Of a stretch of DNA of 64,000 nucleotides, positions 45,180-53,261 are shown piece after piece. The notes under the pieces were generated by a model. The model had not been told where the DNA came from. It saw nothing but the letters and a program-made list of their open reading frames with translations, and ran no database searches. The stretch is from Nocardia ignorata NBRC 108230 (GTDB lineage: Bacteria > Actinomycetota > Actinomycetes > Mycobacteriales > Mycobacteriaceae). The stretch is taken from NCBI RefSeq assembly GCF_001612905.1, contig NZ_BDBI01000007.1:37151-101150 (forward strand). Reading direction: 5' to 3'. Made by a program: the position numbers and the translations under genes. Within the stretch, counting starts at the first letter, position 1. Every line of letters starts with the position of its first letter.

Positions 45180-46885
45180 AGGCGCTGGGAGACAGCCTTT
45201 TTCGCGCCCTCGAGCACGCGGATGACCTGGTCGGGATGGGTCAGTTGCGGGTAGTGTCCGGCACCGGCGATGGTGGTGACCCGGTGGGCAGTCGGCTGCG
45301 TCAGCGGGTCGTCGGCACCGACGAGGATGTCGACCGGAACCCGGACCTCGGCGAGTTTCGCGGCCAGGTCGGCACGGTATCGGTCCTTGCGTACCGACCG
45401 CATGATCGCGAACGTACGCTGAGCCACCCCGTTGCGCCGCAGGCCCGCGACCGCCGATTCGATCGCCGTGTCGTTCGCAATGCCCAGGCGCGCGGCCAGT
45501 TTCGCGGCCGGAAGTCGCTTCGCGACAGCGGCAGCCAGCGGTGAAGCGGTCATCCACGGCAGCTGAGACTGGAGGAACCACGGTGCGATCAGCACCAGTC
45601 GCGAAACCCGATCCGGGTGGCGCAGCGCGTATTCGACGGCGGCGCCGGTCCCGAGGGAGTGCCCGACGAGCACGGGCGTGCTGCGTACCGGCGCGAGCAG
45701 GTCATCGATCCACTCGGCTGTCGACATACCCGACGCGGCCGAGCGGCCGAGTCCGGGCATGTCCGCGGCGAGGACCGAACCTTCCAACCCATCGGCGAGA
45801 TCGGCCCACGAATCGCTGTCGAGCGGAATGCCGTGCAGCAGAACATAATCTGGGTCGGCATGATCGCCACTCAGCCAGGTTCCCGTGCGGAAACCGGCCG
45901 CCCGCGTCGTCTCCACGGCACCGTTACGAGTCGCGACGATCCGGTCGGCATAGGACCGCAGGAGATCGCCGACCGGTGGCTGCGTGATACCCAGCCGTGC
46001 GGCGACTTCGTCGCTGGCCGAGGTGTCGTATCGGTCGCTGCTGATGAACGACAGCGTCTCGGGATCGGTCTGGGTGAGTGCCCGTGGCAGCCCCCGCAAG
46101 ATTTCGGCAGGGACGGTGAAGCGCGGCGCGCGGACATGCAAGTGATCGGCGACGAGGCGGATCAGCTCGGGAAGATTCGGGGTTGTGGCGTCGAGGACGG
46201 GGTAGGAACGTCCCTCTGTGTCGGGCAGGGTGGGCAGGCCGACGATGAACCGGGTGAGGTAGTCCAGGTCGACGACCGGGATGAACGTGTCGGCCGACCC
46301 CGGCAGCACGGGCAACTTTCCGCGCCACAGCAAGTCGATCAGGTCTGCGAGCCCGAAGAACTGACCGGGGCCGACCACACCGGACGGGTTGGCGAAGGTC
46401 AGCGGAATCTTCCTGTCGGCAGCCACTTTTCGCAGCAGCGCGTCGGCCTCGACCTTCGAAGCCTCGTAGGCACCGGAACGGTAGTCGGTGTGCCCGGCCT
46501 CGGCGCGATATCCGGTGATGTGCACGATTCTGCGTAGATCGGGTTGCCGCGCCGCCCATTCCAGTACGTGCAGAGCGCCGTCGAGATTGACCCGACGCGC
46601 CACGTCGGCATCGAGTCCGAACTTCATCAACGCGGCCGCGTTGTACACATCGCGTACCCCTTCGATCGAGTCACCCAGTGCCAGATCTGGTTCGGCGATA
46701 TCGGTGGTGGTGATCGTGAGACCGGCGGTGTCCACGCCTTGCTCGACCAGCCAGGTGGACAGGCGCTGCTCACTGCCGGCGCGCAAGGCAGCCGTGACGG
46801 TGTGCCCCGTGCGCAGCAATTCCGCGACCAGTGAGCGGCCGATGAATCCGGCCGCCCCGAAAACGATCGAATCGGTATGAACCAT
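45176..46885 (-). CDS. Fusion of an epimerase/dehydratase-type SDR and an alpha/beta hydrolase
   Basis: The 569-residue protein has two enzyme domains. Residues about 1-335 are an extended SDR with GAAGFIG near residue 10 and the active-site YEASK (Tyr-x3-Lys) near residue 149. Residues about 345-569 are an alpha/beta hydrolase with LLHGIPLDS, nucleophile elbow GHSLGTG, LIAPWFLQSQL and a final GAGHYPQLTHP with the catalytic His. A fusion of these two is not one I know. It may catalyse successive steps on a lactone or ester. It lies behind the TetR gene, but a 20-bp element shared with the TetR promoter region suggests a promoter of its own. Confidence 0.82.
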   Translation of the reverse strand: MVHTDSIVFGAAGFIGRSLVAELLRTGHTVTAALRAGSEQRLSTWLVEQGVDTAGLTITTTDIAEPDLALGDSIEGVRDVYNAAALMKFGLDADVARRVNLDGALHVLEWAARQPDLRRIVHITGYRAEAGHTDYRSGAYEASKVEADALLRKVAADRKIPLTFANPSGVVGPGQFFGLADLIDLLWRGKLPVLPGSADTFIPVVDLDYLTRFIVGLPTLPDTEGRSYPVLDATTPNLPELIRLVADHLHVRAPRFTVPAEILRGLPRALTQTDPETLSFISSDRYDTSASDEVAARLGITQPPVGDLLRSYADRIVATRNGAVETTRAAGFRTGTWLSGDHADPDYVLLHGIPLDSDSWADLADGLEGSVLAADMPGLGRSAASGMSTAEWIDDLLAPVRSTPVLVGHSLGTGAAVEYALRHPDRVSRLVLIAPWFLQSQLPWMTASPLAAAVAKRLPAAKLAARLGIANDTAIESAVAGLRRNGVAQRTFAIMRSVRKDRYRADLAAKLAEVRVPVDILVGADDPLTQPTAHRVTTIAGAGHYPQLTHPDQVIRVLEGAKKAVSQRL

Positions 46886-46901
46886 GGTGTCCTACTTTCA
46901 G

Positions 46902-46921
46902 TAGACCGATTGGCATATTTT
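46902..46921 (-). promoter_or_regulatory. Probable TetR operator in front of the SDR-hydrolase fusion
   Basis: The plus strand reads TAGACCGATTGGCATATTTT, which shares its first seven and last eight bases and the spacing with the element at 47524-47543 before the TetR gene. It lies 17 bp before the fusion start. Confidence 0.6.
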
Positions 46922-46958
46922 GTGGTGATAAAAGAGTCCCGCTGCGGGCGCTGCGGGG

Positions 46959-47513
46959 TCAGACGAGGAGGTCGATGGTGTCGGCCAGCTGATCGAGAGG
47001 TCGACGATCGCGGTGTGCTCTGGCCAGCACCAATCCGCCCTCGATCAGGGCGAGTGCCGCCGTGGCGAGGCGTTCGGGCTCGGGGTGGCCGAACGCGGTC
47101 AGTCGCTCCCGGATGGCGTCTTCCCAGAGGCGGTAGGTGGCCGAACAAGTCTGTTGCACAGCATCATTGGTCGACGCGGTATCCAATGCCACTGCCGCCA
47201 CCGGGCAGCCGATGGTCCAGTCGGAGGCTTCGAGTTGATCGCCGAGCAGCCGCAGCATGGTGTGTGCGAATTCCCGTGCGTCGTTCGCTTCGATGGTGCG
47301 GATCAACTGCGCCATCTCGGCGCCGCTGTCGGTGAGTGCCGCCGAGATCAGCTCGTCCTTGCCGCCGGGGAAGTGAAAATACAGCGACCCGCGCGGCGCT
47401 CCACTGTCCTCGACGATCTGCTTGAGTCCGGTGCCGAAGTAGCCGCGCGATTCGATCAGCGACCGGGTGGTCCTGATCAGCTTGCACCGGGTTTCGGCTC
47501 CTTTTGCACCCAC
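46959..47513 (-). CDS. TetR family regulator (YxaF/LmrA-like)
   Basis: The 184-residue protein has the TetR DNA-binding domain (GYFGTGLKQIVEDSG, followed by RGSLYFHFPGGKDELI) and a C-terminal domain of the YxaF/LmrA/TetR_C_33 kind with the segment GCPVAAVALD. It lies immediately upstream of the SDR-hydrolase gene in the same direction with 73 bp between them, and both genes are preceded by the same 20-bp element. It is therefore likely the autoregulated repressor of that gene. The inducer is unknown. Start is GTG 47513. Confidence 0.87.
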   Translation of the reverse strand: MGAKGAETRCKLIRTTRSLIESRGYFGTGLKQIVEDSGAPRGSLYFHFPGGKDELISAALTDSGAEMAQLIRTIEANDAREFAHTMLRLLGDQLEASDWTIGCPVAAVALDTASTNDAVQQTCSATYRLWEDAIRERLTAFGHPEPERLATAALALIEGGLVLARAHRDRRPLDQLADTIDLLV

Positions 47514-47523
47514 GAGACAAAAC

Positions 47524-47543
47524 TAGACCGGTCAACATATTTT
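47524..47543 (-). promoter_or_regulatory. Probable TetR operator in front of the TetR gene
   Basis: The plus strand reads TAGACCGGTCAACATATTTT with a palindromic core GACCGGTC. It lies 11 bp before the TetR start and repeats the element at 46902-46921. Confidence 0.6.
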
Positions 47544-47550
47544 CGCAAGG

Positions 47551-48504
47551 TCAGCTTGCCGTGAGCAGCTCGGCGGCTTCGGCGCAGAGGCGCGCGATGG
47601 TTTCGGCGACCGGTTCCACATGCGTGACCAGCCCGACGCCCTGACCCGCGTCGACCGGCGCGATCCGTGGATCGTCGGCGGCGATGGCCGCGCGCAGGTC
47701 ATCGACACCGGGCGGGTTCTCGTCACCCTCGGCCCTGGTCCACGGATCGGTGAATTCGTTGCGCAGCACCCGCGCCGGATAGATCGGCGGCCACGGCAGG
47801 TCGAGTGCCTCGTCGAATTCGGTGGTCACCACGGTGCTGGTGGAGTCGGCGGCGAGCATGGCCCGCCGCGCGTTCTCACCCAGCAGCGACTCCTCCGCGG
47901 CGGCCAGGCAGGTACCGAGCCACGCGCCCGACGCCCCGGCGGCCAGGACCGCGGCCAGTGTCCGTCCGGAACCGATGCCGCCCGCGGCGAGCACCGGCAC
48001 GCTCGCGATGTCGAGCACCGCGTCGAGCAGCGGCATGAGCGCCAGCCGGTCGGCGCCGTGCCCGCCGCCTTCGCTGCCGCGCGCGACGATCACGTCGATG
48101 CCCGCCTCCTGTGCTCGATGCGCGCCGGGTACGTCGTAGACCTGCGTGATCGCGAGAATGCCCGCCGCTCGGACCTCGGGCACCCACGAGAAATCGGTAC
48201 CGAAACTGATCGACAACGCCCGTGGCCGGGCGGCGAGAGCGGTGTCGAGCAGGTCGGCTTCGCGTGTGCGTACCCAATCGACCAGCCCGATCCCCACCGG
48301 GGCGCCGCCTGCCTCGCTGAGTTCGCGGCGCAGTGCCTGCGCCGAACCGGCACTGCCCATCCCGATCATGCCGAGCCCACCCGTCTCGGTCACCGCGGCC
48401 GCGAGCCGTCCACCCGCCGCGCCGCCCATCGGCGCGTTCACGATCGGGACCCGCAGATCGAGCGAGCGCGACCATGCGGTGGACAGGACCGGATCTGGGG
48501 TCAT
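47551..48504 (-). CDS. Nitronate monooxygenase family flavoprotein
   Basis: The 317-residue protein is a TIM-barrel flavoenzyme of the nitronate monooxygenase/2-nitropropane dioxygenase family. Visible motifs are NAPMGGAAGGRLAAAV, ARGSEGGGH (FMN and active site), PVLAAGGIGSG and LGTCLAAAEES. It oxidises propionate-3-nitronate or related nitronates, or acts as an enoyl reductase-like protein; the exact substrate is open. The frame is open further upstream, but ATG 48504 matches the family start. Confidence 0.85.
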   Translation of the reverse strand: MTPDPVLSTAWSRSLDLRVPIVNAPMGGAAGGRLAAAVTETGGLGMIGMGSAGSAQALRRELSEAGGAPVGIGLVDWVRTREADLLDTALAARPRALSISFGTDFSWVPEVRAAGILAITQVYDVPGAHRAQEAGIDVIVARGSEGGGHGADRLALMPLLDAVLDIASVPVLAAGGIGSGRTLAAVLAAGASGAWLGTCLAAAEESLLGENARRAMLAADSTSTVVTTEFDEALDLPWPPIYPARVLRNEFTDPWTRAEGDENPPGVDDLRAAIAADDPRIAPVDAGQGVGLVTHVEPVAETIARLCAEAAELLTAS

Positions 48505-48638
48505 CGGCGCGGCTCCTCTCGTCCCGGACGGGCGCCGGGCGCGGCAGTTCCCATCATGACAGCCCGAACGAACGCGACCTGTCGGCCAGTGCGCGTATGT
48601 TCGACGGCACTGCCGCATCGACACCAACGGGGGTCCGG

Positions 48639-48935
48639 ATGACGATCAGAGATCGACTGGAACAGGCCATCACCGAACCGCCGACAGTCTTCGGCGAACC
48701 TACCGACACGGCCGATGGCGCCACCGTCATCACCGTCGCTCGCGGCGGCGGATTCGGCAGGCCCGCACGGCCCGTCGGTATCTTCGTCATTCACGAAGGC
48801 CGAGCGCACTGGTCACCGGCGGTCGACGCCAATCGCATTGCCCAACTGGGGGAGTGGATCGGTCTGCTCACCGGCGTGATCCTGGCGCTCGCCCTGTTGC
48901 GCCGTCCGCCGTGGCCGGATCTGCGCCGCCACTGA
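48639..48935 (+). CDS. Small GerW/YtfJ-like membrane protein
   Basis: The 98-residue protein looks like a shortened GerW (YtfJ-type) domain: GEPTDTADGATVITVARGGGFG then PVGIFVIHEGRAHWSPAVD. A single C-terminal transmembrane helix follows (about residues 72-88). GerW proteins were named in sporulating bacteria but are widespread in actinobacteria without spores; the role is unknown. The 3' end overlaps the end of the convergent TetR gene by 68 bp, so one of the two stops may be misjudged or the overlap is real. Confidence 0.6.
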   Translation: MTIRDRLEQAITEPPTVFGEPTDTADGATVITVARGGGFGRPARPVGIFVIHEGRAHWSPAVDANRIAQLGEWIGLLTGVILALALLRRPPWPDLRRH

Positions 48936-49449
48936 TCCCGGTCGCCACCAGCTTCTCGAACTGCTGCCATGCTCGCTCGGCGGGCAGCGGATCGGCCGGG
49001 TCGATGATCTCCGCGGTGACGCCGAGCAGTCCCCAGGACACGAAGGCGACGGTGGTCGCGGGCCAATCACCGAACAGTTCGGCGATCAGCTCCGCCAATC
49101 CGCGCCGGTAGGCGTGGATCACGGTGGTCGCCGCCTTGGGCCCCACCAGCGGCCGGTACACCTCGGGATACCGGCCCGCGAGCTGGAACAGCACCCGAAG
49201 CCGGCCGAGTGGGGAGGCCCCGGCGGCGGTGTTCGCGATTTCGCGGCGCAGGAATTCGGTGCAGCTCACCAGCAGCAGGTCGTCCTTGTCCCGGTAGTGG
49301 GCGTAGAACGTGGACCGGCCCACGTCAGCGCGTTCGATGATGTCGCTCACCGTCACCCGCTCGTAGCCACGCTCGATCATCAGCTCGATCAGCGCGCGGT
49401 GCAGGGCGTCGCGGGTGCGCCGGACGCGGCGATCGGTGTGCTCGGACAT
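48868..49449 (-). CDS. TetR/AcrR family regulator
   Basis: The 193-residue protein has a TetR helix-turn-helix (RALIELMIERGYERVTVSDI then RADVGRSTFYAHYRDKDDLL) and a helical C-terminus with a LFGDWPATTVAFVSWGLLG segment. It starts at ATG 49449 with a GGGAGG site and diverges from the methyltransferase gene across 98 bp. That spacing contains the loose inverted repeat TTTCC-N11-GGAAA, a possible operator. The methyltransferase is the most likely target. Confidence 0.83.
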   Translation of the reverse strand: MSEHTDRRVRRTRDALHRALIELMIERGYERVTVSDIIERADVGRSTFYAHYRDKDDLLLVSCTEFLRREIANTAAGASPLGRLRVLFQLAGRYPEVYRPLVGPKAATTVIHAYRRGLAELIAELFGDWPATTVAFVSWGLLGVTAEIIDPADPLPAERAWQQFEKLVATGISGGADPATADGATGRAPGSRR

Positions 49450-49547
49450 CGTGCCTCCCGGACGGATTTCCCGGATCTGTGCGGAAACGGACAGATCGCC
49501 ACATCTTGCGCCTGGTCGCGGCCACGACCTCGCCCGACCATAGGTTC

Positions 49548-50213
49548 ATGACAGGAAATCAGCTTCTCACTCCCATGTTCGTCGACGACGGCGACACCGG
49601 TCTGCTCATCGCGGGCCTGCGCCGCTACAACTTGTTCACCAGCGTGTTCTTCCTCGGCAGGCATCGCGCGCTACTCACCGAACTCGTCACGGCCGCAGGT
49701 GTCCGCCCCGGCGACCATGTGCTCGATATCGGTTGTGGTCCGGGAAAACTCGTCCGCGCTCTCGGTGTCGCGACGGGCTCGACCGGTGCCGCTGTCGGTG
49801 TCGACCCGTCGGCGGCCGCCATCGACGACAACCGGCGGCGCGACCGCACTCCTCATCACCGCTACGAGCAGGGGCCCGCGCAGCGATTGCCTTTCGGTGA
49901 TGCCGAATTCGATGTGGTGACCAGCACTTTCGTCATGCATCACATCCCGGAGCAACACCGTGCTGAGGCGCTGGCGCAGATGTGGCGTGTGCTGCGTCCC
50001 GGCGGCAGGTTGCTGCTTGCCGATGCCTCACCGTCACCTCGAATGCGCAGATTGCTCGCACCGATGTTCGGCGGCTTCGACGCTGTCGATATCCGCCGCT
50101 ACCGTGACCAGCTGGCGGCCATCGGATTCACCGAGCTCGGCTACACCCAGAGCCGTTATCAGACGGGCGTTCTCACCTGTGTGAAACCCGCATCCGGAGC
50201 CGCTCAGCGCTGA
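49548..50213 (+). CDS. Class I SAM-dependent methyltransferase
   Basis: The 221-residue protein has the SAM motif LDIGCGPGKLVRAL (motif I), the acidic residue in GVDPS, TSTFVMHHI and the post-motif VLRPGGRLLLADA. It is of the UbiE/Methyltransf_11 type. The N-terminal YNLFTSVFFLGRHR is a cap helix. The substrate is unknown, perhaps a lipid or small metabolite. It is probably controlled by the divergent TetR regulator. Confidence 0.83.
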   Translation: MTGNQLLTPMFVDDGDTGLLIAGLRRYNLFTSVFFLGRHRALLTELVTAAGVRPGDHVLDIGCGPGKLVRALGVATGSTGAAVGVDPSAAAIDDNRRRDRTPHHRYEQGPAQRLPFGDAEFDVVTSTFVMHHIPEQHRAEALAQMWRVLRPGGRLLLADASPSPRMRRLLAPMFGGFDAVDIRRYRDQLAAIGFTELGYTQSRYQTGVLTCVKPASGAAQR

Positions 50214-50284
50214 TCGGCTCGACTTGTCGGTGGCCTCGGCTAGGGTCGGGGCAACAGGATCGCAATCGAGCACGGGGGTGTGAC

Positions 50285-50926
50285 ATGGAGTTCGATCAGC
50301 GCGAAGCGCAGGCACGGGAATTCGCCGTCGCGGCGCACGGTGACCAGTGTTATGGGGAGCGGCCGTACGTCACCCATCTCGCGGCCGTGCGCGGTGTGCT
50401 CGACGACTTCGGCTTCGGCGGCGATCTCGCGGTGGCGGCCTGGCTGCACGACGTCATCGAGGACACCCCGGTCACCGCCGAAGAGGTCGAATCCCGTTTC
50501 GGGCGTGCGGTTCTCGATCTCGTCTGGGCGGTCACCGGCGTGGGTTCGGACCGCAAGGCCCGGAACCTGGACGCCTACACCAAGATCGCCGCCCACCCCC
50601 GCGCCGTGATCCTCAAACTCGCCGACCGCACGGCCAATGCCGAGGCGAGCCCACCCGCCTCCAGCTGGATGGGCATGTACCGCACCGAACACCCCGCCTT
50701 CAAAGCGCATCTCGGCGGACTGCTCGCCGACGACCCGACGGTCGCCCGCATGTGGGAACGTCTCGACCGCCGATTAGGCCCCGAGGTGGCCGTGCCGTCC
50801 GCGCAATGGGCCGAGATCGACCGGCTCGTCGCGGCGGGCGAACAAACACGGGCGGTGGCCGCCGTGCGCGCAGCCTTCGACTGCGACCCCGGCGAAGCCG
50901 AACGCATCCTGGCCGAACGCGCCTGA
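50285..50926 (+). CDS. HD-domain (p)ppGpp hydrolase-like protein with a short C-terminal domain
   Basis: The 213-residue protein has a RelA/SpoT-type HD hydrolase domain (about residues 5-130). The metal residues are in AAHGDQCYG, the HDxxED motif AAWLHDVIEDTPVT, and KLADRTANAE. No synthetase domain is present, so it resembles the small alarmone hydrolases (MESH1-like). After a linker there is a short helical tail, where GEQTRAVAAVRAAFDCDPGEAERIL resembles the ribosomal L7/L12 C-terminal-like motif. The ATG follows a GGGGTGTGAC stretch rather than a clear site. Confidence 0.75.
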   Translation: MEFDQREAQAREFAVAAHGDQCYGERPYVTHLAAVRGVLDDFGFGGDLAVAAWLHDVIEDTPVTAEEVESRFGRAVLDLVWAVTGVGSDRKARNLDAYTKIAAHPRAVILKLADRTANAEASPPASSWMGMYRTEHPAFKAHLGGLLADDPTVARMWERLDRRLGPEVAVPSAQWAEIDRLVAAGEQTRAVAAVRAAFDCDPGEAERILAERA

Positions 50927-50928
50927 CC

Positions 50929-51708
50929 TCAGAACGACTGCCACACAGGCTTGTTCGCGAGGGCGTACTTGTAATAGTCGGCCAGCTTCAGCTTGCTCGC
51001 GGCGGCTTCATCGATCACCACGGTGACATGCGGATGCCACTGCATCACCGAGGCCGGGCAGAACGCCGACAGCGGTCCCTCGGCGGCCGCCGCGATGGCG
51101 TCGGCCTTCCCCGCGCCGAGGGCGATCATCACCAGATGCCGGGCTTCGCGGATGGTGCCGAGCCCTTGGGTGAGCACATGGTGCGGGACGTCGTCGGGGC
51201 CGTCGAAGAACCGGGCATTGTCCCGGCGGGTCTGTTCGGTGAGCGTCTTCACCCTGGTCCGTGAGGTCAGCGACGAACCGGGCTCGTTGAAACCGATGTG
51301 TCCGTCGGTGCCGATGCCGAGCAGCTGCACGTCCACCCCGCCGGCGGCGGCGATCGCGGCGTCGTAACGCCTGCCTTCGCCCGCGATGTCGCCCGCCTCC
51401 CCGTTCGGGCTCAACACACGCGCAGGATCGAGGTTCACATGATCGACGAATTCCGACCGGATCACCGAGAAGTACGACTGCGGATGGCTTTTCGGCAGCC
51501 CGACGTACTCGTCGAGCAGAAACCCACTGGCCGTGGTGAAATCCAGTTCGCCGTCACGGTAGCGGCGCGCCAGTTCCCGGTAACTGCCGAGCGGCGACGA
51601 CCCGGTGGCCAGGCCGAGAATCGCGTTGCCCTGGCGCACATAGCCGCCGACGATATCGGCGACCGTGGTGGCCACTTCGTGTTCGTCCGCGCGGATCACG
51701 ATTTCCAT
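50929..51708 (-). CDS. nagB: Glucosamine-6-phosphate deaminase
   Basis: NagB converts glucosamine-6-phosphate to fructose-6-phosphate and ammonia, the last step of GlcNAc use. The 259-residue protein has LATGSSPLGSYREL, FLLDEYVGLPKSHPQSYF, LLGIGTDGHIGFNEPGSSL and the late VMQWHPHVTVVID. The active-site Asp and His are present. The end is shorter than in E. coli NagB, which suggests no allosteric control by GlcNAc-6-P. Its ATG overlaps the nagA stop (TGATG). Confidence 0.95.
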   Translation of the reverse strand: MEIVIRADEHEVATTVADIVGGYVRQGNAILGLATGSSPLGSYRELARRYRDGELDFTTASGFLLDEYVGLPKSHPQSYFSVIRSEFVDHVNLDPARVLSPNGEAGDIAGEGRRYDAAIAAAGGVDVQLLGIGTDGHIGFNEPGSSLTSRTRVKTLTEQTRRDNARFFDGPDDVPHHVLTQGLGTIREARHLVMIALGAGKADAIAAAAEGPLSAFCPASVMQWHPHVTVVIDEAAASKLKLADYYKYALANKPVWQSF

Positions 51709-52991
51709 CAGCTTCCTTCCGTTCCGGCGACGAACACCCGCCGCACCTGCCATTGCCGATCGACCACGAGCACATCGGCCCGCGCACCCGCCCGCAGCGT
51801 GCCGCGCTCGGCCCCGAGTCCGAGCACCCGCGCAGGCGTGCGCGTGGCAGCCCTGACCGCATCGACGAGGGGGATACCCGCATGCTCCACCGACCACCGC
51901 ACCACCTCGAGCAGTGTCGCCGTGCCGCCCGCGATAGCGCCGGGCGAACCGTCTTCGGTGGCGAGCCGGGCGATCCCGTGCCGCACCTGCACATCCAGGG
52001 CGCCGAGCCGGTAATCACCGTCGCTCATCCCGGCGGCCGCCATCGCGTCCGATACCAGGGCGATCTGGTCGGCGCCGACGGTGTCGAACACCATCGCGAC
52101 GGTCTCGGGCGCCAGATGCACACCGTCGGCGATCAGCTCGACAACCATCTCGCCGCGGCCGGCGGCGGCGAGGCAAGCGGCAGCGGGGCCGGGCTTGCGG
52201 TGATGCAGCTCAGGCATCCCGTTGAACAGGTGGGTGGCGGTGATCGGTTCGCCACCGACCCGCACTGGCCCGCCGGTTTCGGTTCGGGTCGCTCCGGAGC
52301 TGTCGGAGGGCTGCGGAGCCGTACCGGGGCTTCGTCGTGCGGATGCCGGCTCGGTTGTTCCGCGCGGGTGGACCCACTCGGCGATCCGAGCCGACGTCGT
52401 CGCCGCGTCCGCATCGGTATGTCCCAGGCTCGGCAGCACACCGTATTCGCGCATCGCGGCGAGCAATTCGCCGAAGTGCGCGGTTTCCGGCGCCAGCGTC
52501 ATCGAGCGGACGGTCCCGCGCGACGCCCGGTAGATCCGCTCGAACAGCACCGGATCCCCGGCGACGATGGCCGCCGGATCCTGCGCACCACACCGCACCG
52601 CATTGATGAACGGCCCCTCGAGATGAACCCCGAGCAGCTCCCCGTCGTCCACCAGATCCGCCAGCGCCGCCGCCTGCTCGACCAACACCTCCGGCGCCGC
52701 CGACACCAAGCTACCGAGCAACCCAGTCGTGCCGTGCGCGCGATGGTGCGCCGCCGCAGCCCGCGCCCCCGCCCCGTCAGCATTGGGAAAACCGAACCCG
52801 GCCCCACCGTGACAATGCAGGTCGATCAACCCGGGCAGCACAAAGTCATCCGTGGCCTCCGGAAGTTCATGCGGACGTGGATAACTCGCCGCCGCACCAA
52901 CCCACGTAATCGTCGCCCCATCGAATTCGACCACACCATCGGCGATCTCACCCTCACCCGCCCCGACGACACACCCCCGCAAGGCAGTCAC
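51708..52991 (-). CDS. nagA: N-acetylglucosamine-6-phosphate deacetylase
   Basis: NagA removes acetate from GlcNAc-6-P. The 427-residue amidohydrolase has DLHCHGGAG (the HxH metal site), GVHLEGPF (Glu), GHTDAD (His), THLFNGM (His), SDAM (Asp) and a late GSPGAIAGG. Between GHTDAD and THLFNG an extra segment of about 40 residues rich in Thr, Pro, Ser and Arg interrupts the usually short loop (52245-52375 on the DNA). All metal ligands are intact. GTG 52991 overlaps the stop of a small ORF; nagB is coupled downstream. Confidence 0.92.
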   Translation of the reverse strand: MTALRGCVVGAGEGEIADGVVEFDGATITWVGAAASYPRPHELPEATDDFVLPGLIDLHCHGGAGFGFPNADGAGARAAAAHHRAHGTTGLLGSLVSAAPEVLVEQAAALADLVDDGELLGVHLEGPFINAVRCGAQDPAAIVAGDPVLFERIYRASRGTVRSMTLAPETAHFGELLAAMREYGVLPSLGHTDADAATTSARIAEWVHPRGTTEPASARRSPGTAPQPSDSSGATRTETGGPVRVGGEPITATHLFNGMPELHHRKPGPAAACLAAAGRGEMVVELIADGVHLAPETVAMVFDTVGADQIALVSDAMAAAGMSDGDYRLGALDVQVRHGIARLATEDGSPGAIAGGTATLLEVVRWSVEHAGIPLVDAVRAATRTPARVLGLGAERGTLRAGARADVLVVDRQWQVRRVFVAGTEGS

Positions 52992-53260
52992 GCCGACCCA
53001 CCTATCCCTCTCTTGACACCGCCGGATACCGGCCTGCCCGCAACCGCCGCACCCCGCGGGCCGATGATCGACCAGCGCGCCGGCAGCGGCACAACCGTTG
53101 GCGGAGTCACTGCCCGGTATGCGCCGGCCACTGGCTTGACCGCTGAAATCGCTGCCGGAAGTTCGGCCGCCACGGCCGCCACCACACTGTCGGTGGCTGA
53201 ACGTCTCGCCCCGAGCGCCGGAGCGGCGCTCACAGAGCGGACCGGCACCGCCGTCACCAC
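52988..53260 (-). CDS. Possible 90-residue Ala/Val/Pro-rich protein between ptsI and nagA
   Basis: A GTG two bases after the ptsI stop opens a 90-codon frame whose TGA stop overlaps the nagA GTG (GTGA). The product is Ala/Val/Pro-rich with no recognisable domain, and third-position GC is lower than in neighbours. The coupling on both sides supports translation, but it may be no more than spacer. Confidence 0.35.
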   Translation of the reverse strand: MVTAVPVRSVSAAPALGARRSATDSVVAAVAAELPAAISAVKPVAGAYRAVTPPTVVPLPARWSIIGPRGAAVAGRPVSGGVKRGIGGSA

Positions 53261-53261
53261 C

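Noticed and set aside
49450..49547. TTTCC-N11-GGAAA inverted repeat as a firm TetR operator
   Set aside because: The arms are only 5 bp and there is no second copy in the window; kept only as a remark in the TetR entry.
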